Source of the DNA: Kitasatospora aureofaciens
Lineage (GTDB): Bacteria; Actinomycetota; Actinomycetes; Streptomycetales; Streptomycetaceae
Assembly (NCBI RefSeq): GCF_019192735.1
Contig: NZ_JAHTKP010000009.1
Span: 124,001 to 188,000, forward strand
Direction of reading: 5' to 3'
Length of the DNA stretch: 64,000 bases
Shown: positions 26,688 through 35,291 of the stretch, piece by piece
Layout: every line of letters begins with the position of its first letter
How positions within the stretch are numbered: the first letter of the stretch is position 1
The notes under the pieces: generated by a model
What the model was told of the DNA's origin: nothing
The model's input: the letters and a program-made list of their open reading frames with translations, nothing else
The model's database searches: none
Program-made: the position numbers and the translations under genes

Positions 26688-27299
26688 ATGGCGGAACGCC
26701 TGATTCCCGGGTCGCGGGCATCCCGGGTCGCGGACGAAGGGCGGCTGGACGTGGAGCAGATCAGCGGGGCGGCGAAGGCCGAGCCGAGACGCGACGGGGC
26801 CGCACGCGGGGCCACGCGCACGGTGGGGCCCGCCCGACGGGCCGGCCGTACGGCGGCGGACCCGGCCGAGGGCGTGTGGCGGTTCCCGGTACCGGCCTCG
26901 GCGTCCTCGGTGCCGCGCACCCGGCACGCGGTGCGGGACCGCCTGCTGGCCCAGGGGATGGCCGGGGTGCGCTACCAGGAGCTGGTGGACGACCTGCTGC
27001 TGATCGTCTCGGAGCTGGTGAGCAACGCCGTGACGCACGCCGCAGAGCTGTCGCCCGAGGTGACCACCGAGCTGGCGGTGTGCGACGGCTGGGTGCGGGT
27101 CTCGGTCGAGGACGGCGACCCGTACCGCCCGAAGGCGCTGGAGAGCGACGCCGGGCGGACCGGCGGGCGCGGCCTGCTGCTGGTGAAGAGCGTGACCCTG
27201 CAGGCCGGCGGGGTGTGCGACGTGGAGCGGACGGGGGAGGGCGGCAAGGTCATCTGGGCCTCGCTGCCCATCCCCCCGGAGCTCGACGACTGTCCGTGA
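26688..27299 (+). CDS. ATP-binding protein, RsbW-like anti-sigma/histidine-kinase ATPase fold
   Basis: A 203-residue protein. After about 65 Arg/Ala-rich residues comes a HATPase_c_2 domain: LLIVSELVSNAVTHAAEL (N box), VSVEDGDPYRPK (G1), GRTGGRGLLLVKSV (G2). Streptomycetes carry many such short ATPases; they are thought to act as anti-sigma kinases or partners of anti-sigma antagonists. No sigma or antagonist gene is adjacent. The N-terminal start is uncertain; an internal GTG would remove part of the disordered tail. Confidence 0.75.
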   Translation: MAERLIPGSRASRVADEGRLDVEQISGAAKAEPRRDGAARGATRTVGPARRAGRTAADPAEGVWRFPVPASASSVPRTRHAVRDRLLAQGMAGVRYQELVDDLLLIVSELVSNAVTHAAELSPEVTTELAVCDGWVRVSVEDGDPYRPKALESDAGRTGGRGLLLVKSVTLQAGGVCDVERTGEGGKVIWASLPIPPELDDCP

Positions 27300-27380
27300 A
27301 CCGGACCTCGACGACTGCCCGTGACACGGAGACGGTTGCCCATGACGGGGAGACGACCGACCGTGACGAGAACGGCCGGA

Positions 27381-28031
27381 CTACCAGTCCCGCCCGGCGA
27401 TCTCGCGGATCCCCGGCAGCGCCGCCTCGAAGACCGTGTCGAACCAGACCGAGAACGGCCGCTCGGCCTGCAGCTCCCGCAGCTCCTGCGCGGTGACGAA
27501 GGCGTGTTCGTCCACCTCGTCCGGGTTGGGCACGACCGGCGCGGTGACCAGGCCCACGAACAGGTGGTTCCACTCCCGCTCGATCAGCCCGGAGGCCTCG
27601 TCCGGCAGGTCGTAGCGGACGTTCCCGGCCTCGCACAGCAACGCCGGGGCGACGCCCAGCTCCTCGGCGGTGCGGCGGGCGGCGGCGACGAACGGCGGCT
27701 CGTCCGGGTACGGGTGGCCGCAGCAGGTGTTCGACCAGACGCCGGGGGAGTGGTACTTCGAGAGCGCGCGGCGCTGGAGCAGCAGCCGGCCCTGGCGGTC
27801 GAAGAGGAACACCGAGAACGCCCGGTGCAGCCGGCCCGGCTGCTGGTGGGCCCAGAGCTTCTCGGCGGTGCCGATCGTGACGCCCTCGTCGTCGACCAGT
27901 TCCAGCAGGATCTCGGTGCCGGCGGCCCCGGCCGCGGCCCGCGGGTCGGCCGCTACGTCGGTCTCCACGTCGAGACCGGTGTCGATCTCGGAGGTGAAGT
28001 GCGTCGGGTTGGTCGGCGGACTCTGGGGCAT
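27381..28031 (-). CDS. idi: Idi, isopentenyl-diphosphate delta-isomerase (type 1)
   Basis: A 216-residue Nudix-fold isomerase interconverting IPP and DMAPP. Active-site features are present: WSNTCCGHPYPDE (catalytic Cys with metal-binding His), RRTAEELGV (Nudix-like E-E) and the REWNHLFVG block near the C-terminus. The ATG at 28031 is preceded by AAAGAGG. Type 1 Idi serves the non-mevalonate pathway here, which fits the dxs and hopanoid genes a few kilobases away. It is convergent with the ATPase gene. Confidence 0.93.
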   Translation of the reverse strand: MPQSPPTNPTHFTSEIDTGLDVETDVAADPRAAAGAAGTEILLELVDDEGVTIGTAEKLWAHQQPGRLHRAFSVFLFDRQGRLLLQRRALSKYHSPGVWSNTCCGHPYPDEPPFVAAARRTAEELGVAPALLCEAGNVRYDLPDEASGLIEREWNHLFVGLVTAPVVPNPDEVDEHAFVTAQELRELQAERPFSVWFDTVFEAALPGIREIAGRDW

Positions 28032-28589
28032 GGGGCCTCTTTCGGGAACGGGAGCAACGGGAGCATCGGGTGCGTCCGGTGCAGCGGGGGCAGCGGACGC
28101 AGCGGGGGCACCGGCGCCGGCGTCGGGCTCCAGTCTGCCGTATGGGTGGCGGTCGGCACGGGTCCCACGCACAACCGGGCGGATCATGACCCTCCAGGGG
28201 TCTTTTCCGGGCACAGGAGGGCCGGAGAGGGCCCCGGAAGGGTCACGGAGGTAGCAAAACAGTTCGGAGCCGTTCGGGGCGCGTTCGAGCACCGTACGCC
28301 CCTCCTCGCACCGCCCCCGCCCCCTCCTCGCACCGCTCCCGCCCCCACCGCCGGCACACTCCCGACCACCACTCAGCCACGACTCCCAGCCACCACTCCC
28401 AGTCACCTCCCAGCCACCTCCCAGTTCCCCGGCCGCGTTCGGGCTGGTCGCCCGGGTCGCCTACCATCGCTTACGACACGGTGCCCGCATCTGCGCCGGC
28501 ACCGGCGCGCCGCTGTGCAGCCCGGCCGACCCCGTGCCGGTGCCCCGGCGCACCCGCGCGCACAGCACGACGGATCAGGAGACCCCCGC
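28032..28589. other. Divergent intergenic region with C-rich repeats
   Basis: 558 bases. A 16-base direct repeat CCCCTCCTCGCACCGC occurs at 28299 and 28321. From 28361 to 28430 the sequence is C-rich with 11-13-base spacing of CCC runs; the minus strand reads GGGAGGTGGCT, GGGAGGTGACT, GGGAGTGGTGGCT in series toward idi. A TACCAT box near 28465 might be a -10 for the rightward operon. No gene seen. Confidence 0.5.
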
Positions 28590-29345
28590 ATGATCGGCCT
28601 CGTTCTGGCAGCCGGCGCCGGCCGCCGACTGCGCCCGTACACCGACACCCTGCCCAAGGCGCTGGTGCCGGTCGACGGGGAGCGGACCGTCCTGGACCTC
28701 ACCCTCGGCAACTTCGCCGAGGTCGGCCTGCGCGAGGCCGCGATCGTCGTCGGCTACCGCAAGGAGGCCGTGTACGACCGCAAGGCCGCCCTGGAGAGCA
28801 AGTACGGCGTCAAGCTCACCCTCGTCGAGAACGACCGGGCCGAGGAGTGGAACAACGCCTACTCGCTGTGGTGCGCCCGTGACCTCTTCGCCGAGGGCCT
28901 GCTGCTCGCCAACGGCGACACCGTCCACCCGGCCTCCGTCCAGCGCACCATGCTGGAGGGCAACCAGCGCCTGACCGAGGCCGGCCAGGCCCCGGGCATC
29001 CTGCTCGCCCTCGACACGGTGAAGAAGCTCGCCGACGAGGAGATGAAGGTCGTTGTCGACCCGGCCGCCGGCATGCGCCGCATCACCAAGCTGATGGACC
29101 CGACCGAGGCGACCGGCGAGTACATCGGCGTCACCGTGATCAACCCGTCCGCCGCCGCCGACCTGACCGACGCGCTGCGCGCCACCTACGAGCGCGACCC
29201 GCAGCTGTACTACGAGGACGGCTACCAGGAGATGGTGAACCGGGGCCTGCGGATCGACGTGCAGCCGATCGGCGAGGTGTCCTGGGTCGAGGTCGACAAC
29301 CACGACGACCTGGCGAAGGCGCGGGAGATCGCGTGCCAGTACTGA
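28590..29345 (+). CDS. Nucleotidyltransferase (LicC/IPCT-like cytidylyltransferase)
   Basis: A 251-residue sugar-phosphate nucleotidyltransferase fold. The N-terminal IGLVLAAGAGRRLRPYTDTL PK loop binds NTP. The middle EEWNNAYSLWCARDLF resembles the N-N-x-Y-S-L motif of LicC-like phosphocholine cytidylyltransferases and inositol-1-phosphate cytidylyltransferases, suggesting a small polyol- or choline-phosphate acceptor and CTP rather than a hexose. It is followed (13-base overlap) by a glycerol-1-phosphate dehydrogenase-like gene and a CDP-alcohol phosphotransferase, which supports CDP-alcohol formation. The exact acceptor is inference. Confidence 0.82.
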   Translation: MIGLVLAAGAGRRLRPYTDTLPKALVPVDGERTVLDLTLGNFAEVGLREAAIVVGYRKEAVYDRKAALESKYGVKLTLVENDRAEEWNNAYSLWCARDLFAEGLLLANGDTVHPASVQRTMLEGNQRLTEAGQAPGILLALDTVKKLADEEMKVVVDPAAGMRRITKLMDPTEATGEYIGVTVINPSAAADLTDALRATYERDPQLYYEDGYQEMVNRGLRIDVQPIGEVSWVEVDNHDDLAKAREIACQY

Positions 29346-30394
29346 CCCGGCTGGTCCCGTCGCCGCTCTTCGTGGAGATCCGCCCGGGCGCGCTGGACGC
29401 GCTCGGCGGCATCCTCGCCGACCAGCGGCTGTCGGCCTCGGGCCGGATCGCGGTGGCGATCAGCAACGGCTCCGGCGCCGCGATGCGCGAGCGCCTGGAG
29501 CCGGCCCTGCCCGGCGCCGACTGGTACAACGTGGACGACGGCAGCCTGGACAGTGCGGTGAGCCTGGCCGAGGCGATGCGCGGCGGGCACTACGACGCGG
29601 TCGTCGGCCTCGGCGGCGGCAAGATCATCGACGCCGCCAAGTACGCCGCGGCCCGGGTCGGCCTGCCGCTGGTCGCGGTGGCCACCAACCTCGCCCACGA
29701 CGGCATCTGCTCGCCGGTCTCCACGCTCGACAACGACGCCGGCCGGGGCTCCTACGGGGTGCCCAGCCCGATCGGCATCGTCGTCGACCTGGACGTGATC
29801 CGGCAGGCCCCGTCGCGCTTCGTGGCGGCCGGCATCGGCGACGTCATCTCCAACATCTCGGCCTGCGCGGACTGGGAGCTCTCCCACGCCGTGACCGGCG
29901 AACCGGTGGACGGACTGGCCGTGGCGATGGCCCGCTCGGCGGGCGAGAACCTGCTGCGCCACCCCGGGAGCCTGGCGGACCAGGACCTCCTGACGGCGCT
30001 CGCGGAAGCCCTGGTACTGTCCGGCATCGCGATGAACATCGCGGGCAGCACCCGGCCCTCGTCGGGCGCCTGCCACGAGATCTCGCATGCCCTGGATGTG
30101 CTGTATCCCAAGCGGTCCGCCCAGCACGGCGAACAGGTCGGCCTCGGCGCGGCGTTCGCCAGCTTCCTGCGGGGCGAGCGCGAGCTGACCGGTCTGATCG
30201 TGGAGCGCCTGGCGCGCCACGGGCTGCCGGTGACCGCCGCTCAGATCGGCTTCACCGAGGCGGAGTTCACCGAAGCGGTGCACTACGCTCCGAACACCCG
30301 CCCGGGCCGCTTCACCATTCTTGAGCACCTCGACCTCTCCCCCTCAGCAATCAGGGACGCGTACGCCGACTATGTCCAAGCCGTCAACAGCTGA
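29333..30394 (+). CDS. Glycerol-1-phosphate dehydrogenase-like enzyme (AraM/EgsA family)
   Basis: A 353-residue member of the iron-containing dehydrogenase/dehydroquinate synthase superfamily. VVGLGGGKIIDAAKYAA binds NAD(P); VATNLAHDGICSPVST and SGACHEISHALDVL followed by AQHGEQVGLG carry the metal-binding Asp/His residues as in sn-glycerol-1-phosphate dehydrogenases. Known members reduce dihydroxyacetone phosphate to sn-glycerol-1-phosphate, the archaeal lipid stereoisomer. The GTG at 29333 lies inside the preceding gene. Substrate specificity is inferred from the family. Confidence 0.82.
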   Translation: MPVLTRLVPSPLFVEIRPGALDALGGILADQRLSASGRIAVAISNGSGAAMRERLEPALPGADWYNVDDGSLDSAVSLAEAMRGGHYDAVVGLGGGKIIDAAKYAAARVGLPLVAVATNLAHDGICSPVSTLDNDAGRGSYGVPSPIGIVVDLDVIRQAPSRFVAAGIGDVISNISACADWELSHAVTGEPVDGLAVAMARSAGENLLRHPGSLADQDLLTALAEALVLSGIAMNIAGSTRPSSGACHEISHALDVLYPKRSAQHGEQVGLGAAFASFLRGERELTGLIVERLARHGLPVTAAQIGFTEAEFTEAVHYAPNTRPGRFTILEHLDLSPSAIRDAYADYVQAVNS

Positions 30395-31223
30395 CCCCTC
30401 CACCGCGGGCGCCGAGCGGCCCCCGGTGGACCTGACCCGCCGGCCCTCGATCGAGGAACTGCGCGCGGTGATCCACCCGGAGGGCATGCTCCAGCGCCGC
30501 AGCGCCGAGCACTGGGCCGGGCGCCTGTACATGCGGAAGATCTCGCTGCGGATCACCCGCGTGCTCTCCACCATGACGGCGATCACGCCCAACGGCCTGA
30601 CCTACCTGATGATGTTCACCGGCGTCCTGGCCGGTGCCGCGCTGGTCGTGCCGGGTCTGACCGGCGCGATCCTGGGCGCCGCGCTGATCCAGGTCTACCT
30701 GCTGCTGGACTGCGTGGACGGCGAGGTGGCCCGCTGGCGCCGGCAGACCTCGCTCACCGGCGTCTACCTGGACCGGGTCGGCCACTACATGTCCGAGGCG
30801 GCCCTGCTGACCGGCCTCGGTCTGCGCGGCTGCGACCTGTTCCACCGGGCCGGCGCCACCGCGCACTGGGAGTGGGCGTTCCTCGGCACGCTGGCGGCGC
30901 TCGGCGCGATCCTGATCAAGTCCGAGACGGACCTGGTGGACGTGGCCCGGGCCCGCAGCGGCATGACCGCGGTCGAGGACAGCGCCTCGGTGCCGCGCTC
31001 GTCCTCGGTGGCCAAGGCCCGCCGGGCGGCCTCCTTCCTCAAGTTCCACCGCCTGGTGGGCGCGGTCGAGGCCTCGCTGTTCATCCTGGCCGCCGGGGTC
31101 GCCGACGCCGTCCACGGCGGGCTGTTCTTCACCCGCCTCGCGGTGGTCGTGCTGGCCGCGATCGCCATGCTGCAGACCGTGCTGCACCTGCTCAGCATCG
31201 TCCTTTCGAGCAGGCTGCGATGA
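30372..31223 (+). CDS. CDP-alcohol phosphatidyltransferase family membrane protein
   Basis: A 283-residue membrane enzyme with about six hydrophobic segments. The signature D113-x2-D116-G-x2-A120-R121-x8-G130-x3-D134 is complete, but the last aspartate of the family signature is replaced by His138 (LDRVGHYMSE). That Asp is regarded as the catalytic base in characterised members. It probably moves a phospho-alcohol from a CDP-activated donor to an acceptor, or the reverse. The ATG at 30372 is inside the dehydrogenase gene (23-base overlap); the stop overlaps the next start (ATGA). Confidence 0.85.
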   Translation: MSKPSTADPSTAGAERPPVDLTRRPSIEELRAVIHPEGMLQRRSAEHWAGRLYMRKISLRITRVLSTMTAITPNGLTYLMMFTGVLAGAALVVPGLTGAILGAALIQVYLLLDCVDGEVARWRRQTSLTGVYLDRVGHYMSEAALLTGLGLRGCDLFHRAGATAHWEWAFLGTLAALGAILIKSETDLVDVARARSGMTAVEDSASVPRSSSVAKARRAASFLKFHRLVGAVEASLFILAAGVADAVHGGLFFTRLAVVVLAAIAMLQTVLHLLSIVLSSRLR

Positions 31224-32125
31224 GCGCCGCGAGCAGTACGGCCGCAGACACGTTCAAGCTGGGCGCCGTCATCATCACGATGGGCAACCGTCCCGCGGAG
31301 CTGAACGCCCTGATCGAGTCCGTCCGCGCCCAGACGGGCCCGGAGGTCGAGCTGGCCGTGGTCGCCAACGGCGCCCCGCTGCCGCCGCTCCCGGAGGGCG
31401 TGCGCAGCGTCGAGCTGCCGGAGAACCTCGGCATTCCGGGCGGGCGCAACGTCGGCATCGAGCTGTTCGGCCGCGACGGCCGGGACGTCGACGCCGTCCT
31501 CTTCCTGGACGACGACGGGCACCTGCCGCGCACCGACTCGGCCCGACTTCTGCGCGAGGCCTTCACCGCCGATCCGGAGCTGGGCATCGTGTCCTTCCGG
31601 ATCGCCGACCCCGACACCGGCGTCACCCAGCGCCGTCACGTCCCCCGGCTGCGCGCCAGCGACCCGCTGCGCTCGTCCCGGGTGACGACCTTCCTGGGCG
31701 GCGCCAGCGCCGTGCGCTGCACGGTGTTCGAGCAGGCCGGCCAGCTGCCCGCCGAGTTCTTCTACGCCCACGAGGAAACCGACCTCGCGTGGCGCGCGCT
31801 GGACGCCGGCTGGGCGATCGACTACCGGGCGGACGTGGTGCTGCACCACCCGACGACCTCGCCCGCAAGGCACGCCACGTACTTCCACAACGTGGCCCGG
31901 AACAGGGTTTGGCTCGCGAGGCGGAACCTTCCGGCCCTGTTGATGCCTCTCTATCTGGGAACCTGGTTCCTGCTGACCCTGGCCCGCCGCCCCTCCCCGG
32001 AGGCGCTGAAGGCCTGGTGGGGCGGGTTCCGGGCAGGCTGGCGCGAGCCCTGCGGCCCGCGTCGGCCGATGCGATGGCGTACCGTTTGGCGATTGACCAG
32101 GCTGGGCCGGCCACCGGTCATCTGA
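31220..32125 (+). CDS. Family 2 glycosyltransferase
   Basis: A 301-residue GT-A fold enzyme. The N-terminal AVIITMGNRPAELNALIESV strand-helix, LPENLGIPGGRNVGIEL (the family's N-x-G-x-x-G-x-N block), the VLFLDDDGHL metal-binding D-x-D, and the FYAHEETDLAWRALDAGW acceptor region are all present. A hydrophobic stretch near residues 235-255 may tether it to the membrane. It shares ATGA overlap with the CDP-alcohol transferase, so both should act on one product. Confidence 0.9.
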   Translation: MSAASSTAADTFKLGAVIITMGNRPAELNALIESVRAQTGPEVELAVVANGAPLPPLPEGVRSVELPENLGIPGGRNVGIELFGRDGRDVDAVLFLDDDGHLPRTDSARLLREAFTADPELGIVSFRIADPDTGVTQRRHVPRLRASDPLRSSRVTTFLGGASAVRCTVFEQAGQLPAEFFYAHEETDLAWRALDAGWAIDYRADVVLHHPTTSPARHATYFHNVARNRVWLARRNLPALLMPLYLGTWFLLTLARRPSPEALKAWWGGFRAGWREPCGPRRPMRWRTVWRLTRLGRPPVI

Positions 32126-32261
32126 TCGAATGATCGATCACCGCGGCCGGTGACCACACACCGGCCGGACTCTCCCGTGATCCCAGTGGATCCCCATCGG
32201 CGCAAGGCCGGCGGACCCCCGCCGACCGGCCGCCCCGACCGATCCCGCGTGAAGGACGAAT

Positions 32262-33203
32262 GTGTCGACAGTGAGTGAACCCGTCAGCCTCTCCGCCCCC
32301 AGGGGGGCGGACGCGGGCCTGACCCCCAAGCAGCTTGCGGACAAGTACGGTCTGTCGGTCAGCGGCCGACGGCCCGGCCTCATCGCCTACACCAAGCAGC
32401 TCTGGGCCCGGCGCCACTTCATCTGGGCCTTCGCCACCGCCCGCCTGGTGGCGCAGTACACCGACGCCAAGCTCGGCCAGCTGTGGCAGGTCGTGACCCC
32501 GTTGCTGAACTGCGCGGTGTTCTACCTGGTCTTCGGCGTGATCCTGAACAACAAGGACGGATTCCCGAAGTACATCGCGTGGCTGTGCATCGGCGTCTTC
32601 GTCTTCCAGTTCACCCAGAGCGCGGTGCAGTCCGGCACCCGGGCGATCTCCGACAACCTGGGGCTGATCCGGGCGCTGCACTTCCCGCGCGCCTCGCTGC
32701 CGATCGCCTTCACCGTGATCCAGCTCCAGCAGCTGCTGATCTCGATGGTCGTGCTGGTCGTCGTGGTGGTGGCCACCGGAGTCAAGCCAAGCGTCACCTG
32801 GGTGCTGGTGATCCCGGCGCTGATCCTGCAGTCGATGTTCAACACCGGCGTCGCGCTGATCATGGCCCGGATCGGCGCCAAGACCAGTGACATCTCCCAG
32901 CTGATCCCGTTCGCGATGCGCGCCTGGCTCTACATGTCCGGCGTCATGTACAGCATCCAGGACCGGATCGACAAGTGGACCCCGGCGATCCAGTGGCTGA
33001 TGACGGTCAATCCGGCCTCGGTGTACATGGACCTGATCCGGCACGCCCTCGCGCCGGAGATCTACAACAAGCACATCTACGGTGAGCACGCGCAGAAGCT
33101 GCCCCACCACCTGTGGGCGATGGGCCTGGCATGGGGCGTGGTCCTGCTGGCGATCGGATACGTCTTCTTCTGGAAGGCCGAGGAGGAGTACGGCCGTGGC
33201 TGA
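32262..33203 (+). CDS. ABC-2 type polysaccharide/polyol-phosphate exporter permease (TagG-like)
   Basis: A 313-residue permease with a cytoplasmic N-terminus and about six hydrophobic segments. FATARLVAQYTDAKLGQLWQ and the PASVYMDLIRHAL region near the C-terminus are typical of TagG/RfbA-like ABC-2 permeases that export teichoic acid or O-antigen-like glycans. The GTG at 32262 has GAAGGA upstream. It overlaps the ATPase gene by 8 bases. Confidence 0.88.
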   Translation: MSTVSEPVSLSAPRGADAGLTPKQLADKYGLSVSGRRPGLIAYTKQLWARRHFIWAFATARLVAQYTDAKLGQLWQVVTPLLNCAVFYLVFGVILNNKDGFPKYIAWLCIGVFVFQFTQSAVQSGTRAISDNLGLIRALHFPRASLPIAFTVIQLQQLLISMVVLVVVVVATGVKPSVTWVLVIPALILQSMFNTGVALIMARIGAKTSDISQLIPFAMRAWLYMSGVMYSIQDRIDKWTPAIQWLMTVNPASVYMDLIRHALAPEIYNKHIYGEHAQKLPHHLWAMGLAWGVVLLAIGYVFFWKAEEEYGRG

Positions 33204-34005
33204 CATCGACCTGAGTAAGAACGACATCGTCCGCGATGCCGACGTGGCCCGCGAGCCCACCGTGATCGTCGACGACGTGCACATCGTCTACCGGGTGCAC
33301 GGCGCCGGCTCCGGCAAGGGCAGCGCTACCTCTGCGGTGAGCCGGATCCTCAGCCGCAAGCGCAGCGCGGGCGTGCGCGAGGTGCACGCCGTGCGCGGCA
33401 TCAGCTTCACCGCCTACAAGGGCGAGGCGGTCGGCCTGATCGGCTCGAACGGCTCCGGCAAGTCGACCATGCTGGCCGCCATCGCGGGCCTGCTGCCGAC
33501 CGAGAAGGGCGGCATCTACACCAACGGCCAGCCCTCGCTGCTGGGCGTGAACGCGGCGCTGATGAACGAGCTCACCGGTGAGCGCAACGTCATCCTCGGC
33601 TGCCTGGCGATGGGCATGCCGCCGGCCGAGGTGCGGCGGCGCTACGACGACATCGTCGAGTTCTCGGGCATCAACGAGAAGGGCGACTTCATCTCGCTGC
33701 CGATGCGCACGTACTCCTCCGGCATGGGCGCCCGTCTGCGCTTCTCCATCGCCGCCGCGAAGACCCACGACGTGCTGCTGATCGACGAGGCGCTGGCCAC
33801 CGGCGACCAGGCGTTCCAGCAGCGCAGCAAGAAGCGGATCGAGGAGCTGCGCAAGTCGGCCGGTACGGTCTTCCTGGTCAGCCACGACAACAGCTCGATC
33901 CGCGAGGTCTGCGAGCGGACCATCTGGATCGAGCACGGCGAGCTGGTCATGGACGGCCCGACCGACGAGGTCGTCGGCCGCTACGAGCGCGGCGAGCGCC
34001 CGTAG
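33196..34005 (+). CDS. ABC exporter ATP-binding protein (TagH-like)
   Basis: A 269-residue ATPase. GLIGSNGSGKSTMLAAIAG is Walker A, MRTYSSGMGARLRFSIAAA the signature (YSSGM, as in TagH/Wzt proteins), DVLLIDEALATGD Walker B, and LVSHDNSSI the H-loop. The N-terminal 60 residues include the extra strand region common in TagH. There is no C-terminal substrate-binding domain as in some Wzt proteins. It pairs with the preceding permease; together they should export the product of the upstream enzymes. A hairpin follows the stop. Confidence 0.9.
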   Translation: MADIDLSKNDIVRDADVAREPTVIVDDVHIVYRVHGAGSGKGSATSAVSRILSRKRSAGVREVHAVRGISFTAYKGEAVGLIGSNGSGKSTMLAAIAGLLPTEKGGIYTNGQPSLLGVNAALMNELTGERNVILGCLAMGMPPAEVRRRYDDIVEFSGINEKGDFISLPMRTYSSGMGARLRFSIAAAKTHDVLLIDEALATGDQAFQQRSKKRIEELRKSAGTVFLVSHDNSSIREVCERTIWIEHGELVMDGPTDEVVGRYERGERP

Positions 34006-34020
34006 TACCCGAGGCACTCA

Positions 34021-34054
34021 GGGGCCGGTTCCGGGAGTCTCCGGGACCGGCCCC
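34021..34054 (+). terminator. Terminator after the exporter operon
   Basis: GGGGCCGGTTCCGG and CCGGGACCGGCCCC pair over 14 positions (one G-T pair) around GAGTCT, 16 bases after the ATPase stop. It separates this operon from the hopanoid operon. Confidence 0.8.
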
Positions 34055-34283
34055 TCCGTCGTGTGCCCTCCTGCGTGTGCCCTTTGTCGTGTACCCCCGC
34101 CAGTACCCCCGGGTGGCCCGCCGCCGCCGGGGTGAGCGCCCCGTGCGCCGGGCGGGGCACTCTTCTCCGGCGCGGCCCGTGGTGTCAGGCTGTAGGCGCG
34201 GGGGTCGTGTGCCGGACGTGACGCCCGTGCTCGGACGCGTGTCCGAGTCGGGCCGCTGATGCCCATCGGTGTAGAACGGGGGA

Positions 34284-35291
34284 GTGACAGCAGTGTCGGC
34301 TTCGGCCCAGCCCAGCAGTGAGCCAGTGGACCGTTCAGCGGGGGCGACCCTGGACAAGGCGAGCGCGGAGAACTTCCCGGTCGCCCCGTTCTTCCTGCCC
34401 GCCGCCTGGCGCGACGACCTGATGGCGGTCTACGGCTTCGCCCGGCTGGTCGACGACGCCGGCGACGGCGACCTGGCCGACCCGGTCGGCACCGCCCGCC
34501 TGCTGGGCGTCGACGCCCAGCCCCCGGCTACCCCTTCGGCCCAGTCCACCCTTTCGGCCCAGTCCGGCCCGCCCGCTCCGGAGGAGGTCGTCTTCCGCCT
34601 CGCCCTGCTCGACGGACTGGAGCACGACCTCACCCGAGTGTTCGAGACGGCAATGCGCCCGGACACCGCCGACCGGCCGCGCCACCCGCTGATGCGCCGC
34701 CTGGTGCCGCTGGTCGACCGGCACGGACTCACCCAGGAGCCGTTCCGCCGCCTGATCGAGGCCAACCGGGTGGACCAGACCACCGCCCGCTACGCCACCT
34801 TCGACGACCTGGTCGGCTACTGCACCCTCTCCGCCGACCCGGTGGGCCGCCTGGTGCTCGCCATCGCCGGCGTCTCCACCCCCGAACGGATCGAGCTCTC
34901 CGACGCGATCTGCACCGCCCTCCAGGTGGTCGAACACCTGCAGGACGTCGCCGAGGACCTGGCCCGCGGCCGGATCTACCTGCCCACCGAGGATCTCGCG
35001 CGCTTCGGCGTCACCGAGGCCGACCTCGCCGCCCCCTCGGCCGACGGCGCCGTCCGCGAGCTGATCGCTTACGAGGCGGAGCGGGCCCGCACCCTGCTCG
35101 ACCGCGGCGCGCCGTTGGTAGGTACGGTTCGGGGGAGGCTTCGACTGCTGCTGGCGGGATTCACCGCAGGCGGATACGCGGCCCTGGCGGCCATCGAGGA
35201 CGCCGGGTACGACGTTCTCGCCCAGCAGGCGAAGCCGGACAAGCGCCGCCTCGCAGCGAAGGCGGCGGCCATCTTCGCGAAGGGAAGGTGA
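34284..35291 (+). CDS. hpnC: HpnC, squalene synthase-type enzyme
   Basis: A 335-residue trans-isoprenyl diphosphate synthase (squalene/phytoene synthase) family protein of the HpnC branch. The first aspartate-rich region reads LVDDAGDGD and the second QDVAEDLARGRIYLP. In characterised bacteria HpnC converts hydroxysqualene-type intermediate, formed from presqualene diphosphate by HpnD, on the way to squalene. A Ser/Gln/Pro-rich insert near residues 80-105 is not part of the core. First gene of the hopanoid operon; a GTG start with purine-rich upstream bases; an in-frame GTG three codons later is possible. Confidence 0.9.
   Translation: MTAVSASAQPSSEPVDRSAGATLDKASAENFPVAPFFLPAAWRDDLMAVYGFARLVDDAGDGDLADPVGTARLLGVDAQPPATPSAQSTLSAQSGPPAPEEVVFRLALLDGLEHDLTRVFETAMRPDTADRPRHPLMRRLVPLVDRHGLTQEPFRRLIEANRVDQTTARYATFDDLVGYCTLSADPVGRLVLAIAGVSTPERIELSDAICTALQVVEHLQDVAEDLARGRIYLPTEDLARFGVTEADLAAPSADGAVRELIAYEAERARTLLDRGAPLVGTVRGRLRLLLAGFTAGGYAALAAIEDAGYDVLAQQAKPDKRRLAAKAAAIFAKGR

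Noticed and set aside
26548..26700. Possible small gene starting MASVNETIASAKAAD
   Set aside because: There is a GGAGGCG site, but no stop-bounded short product; the frame runs on antisense-like through the ATPase gene and no family is recognised.
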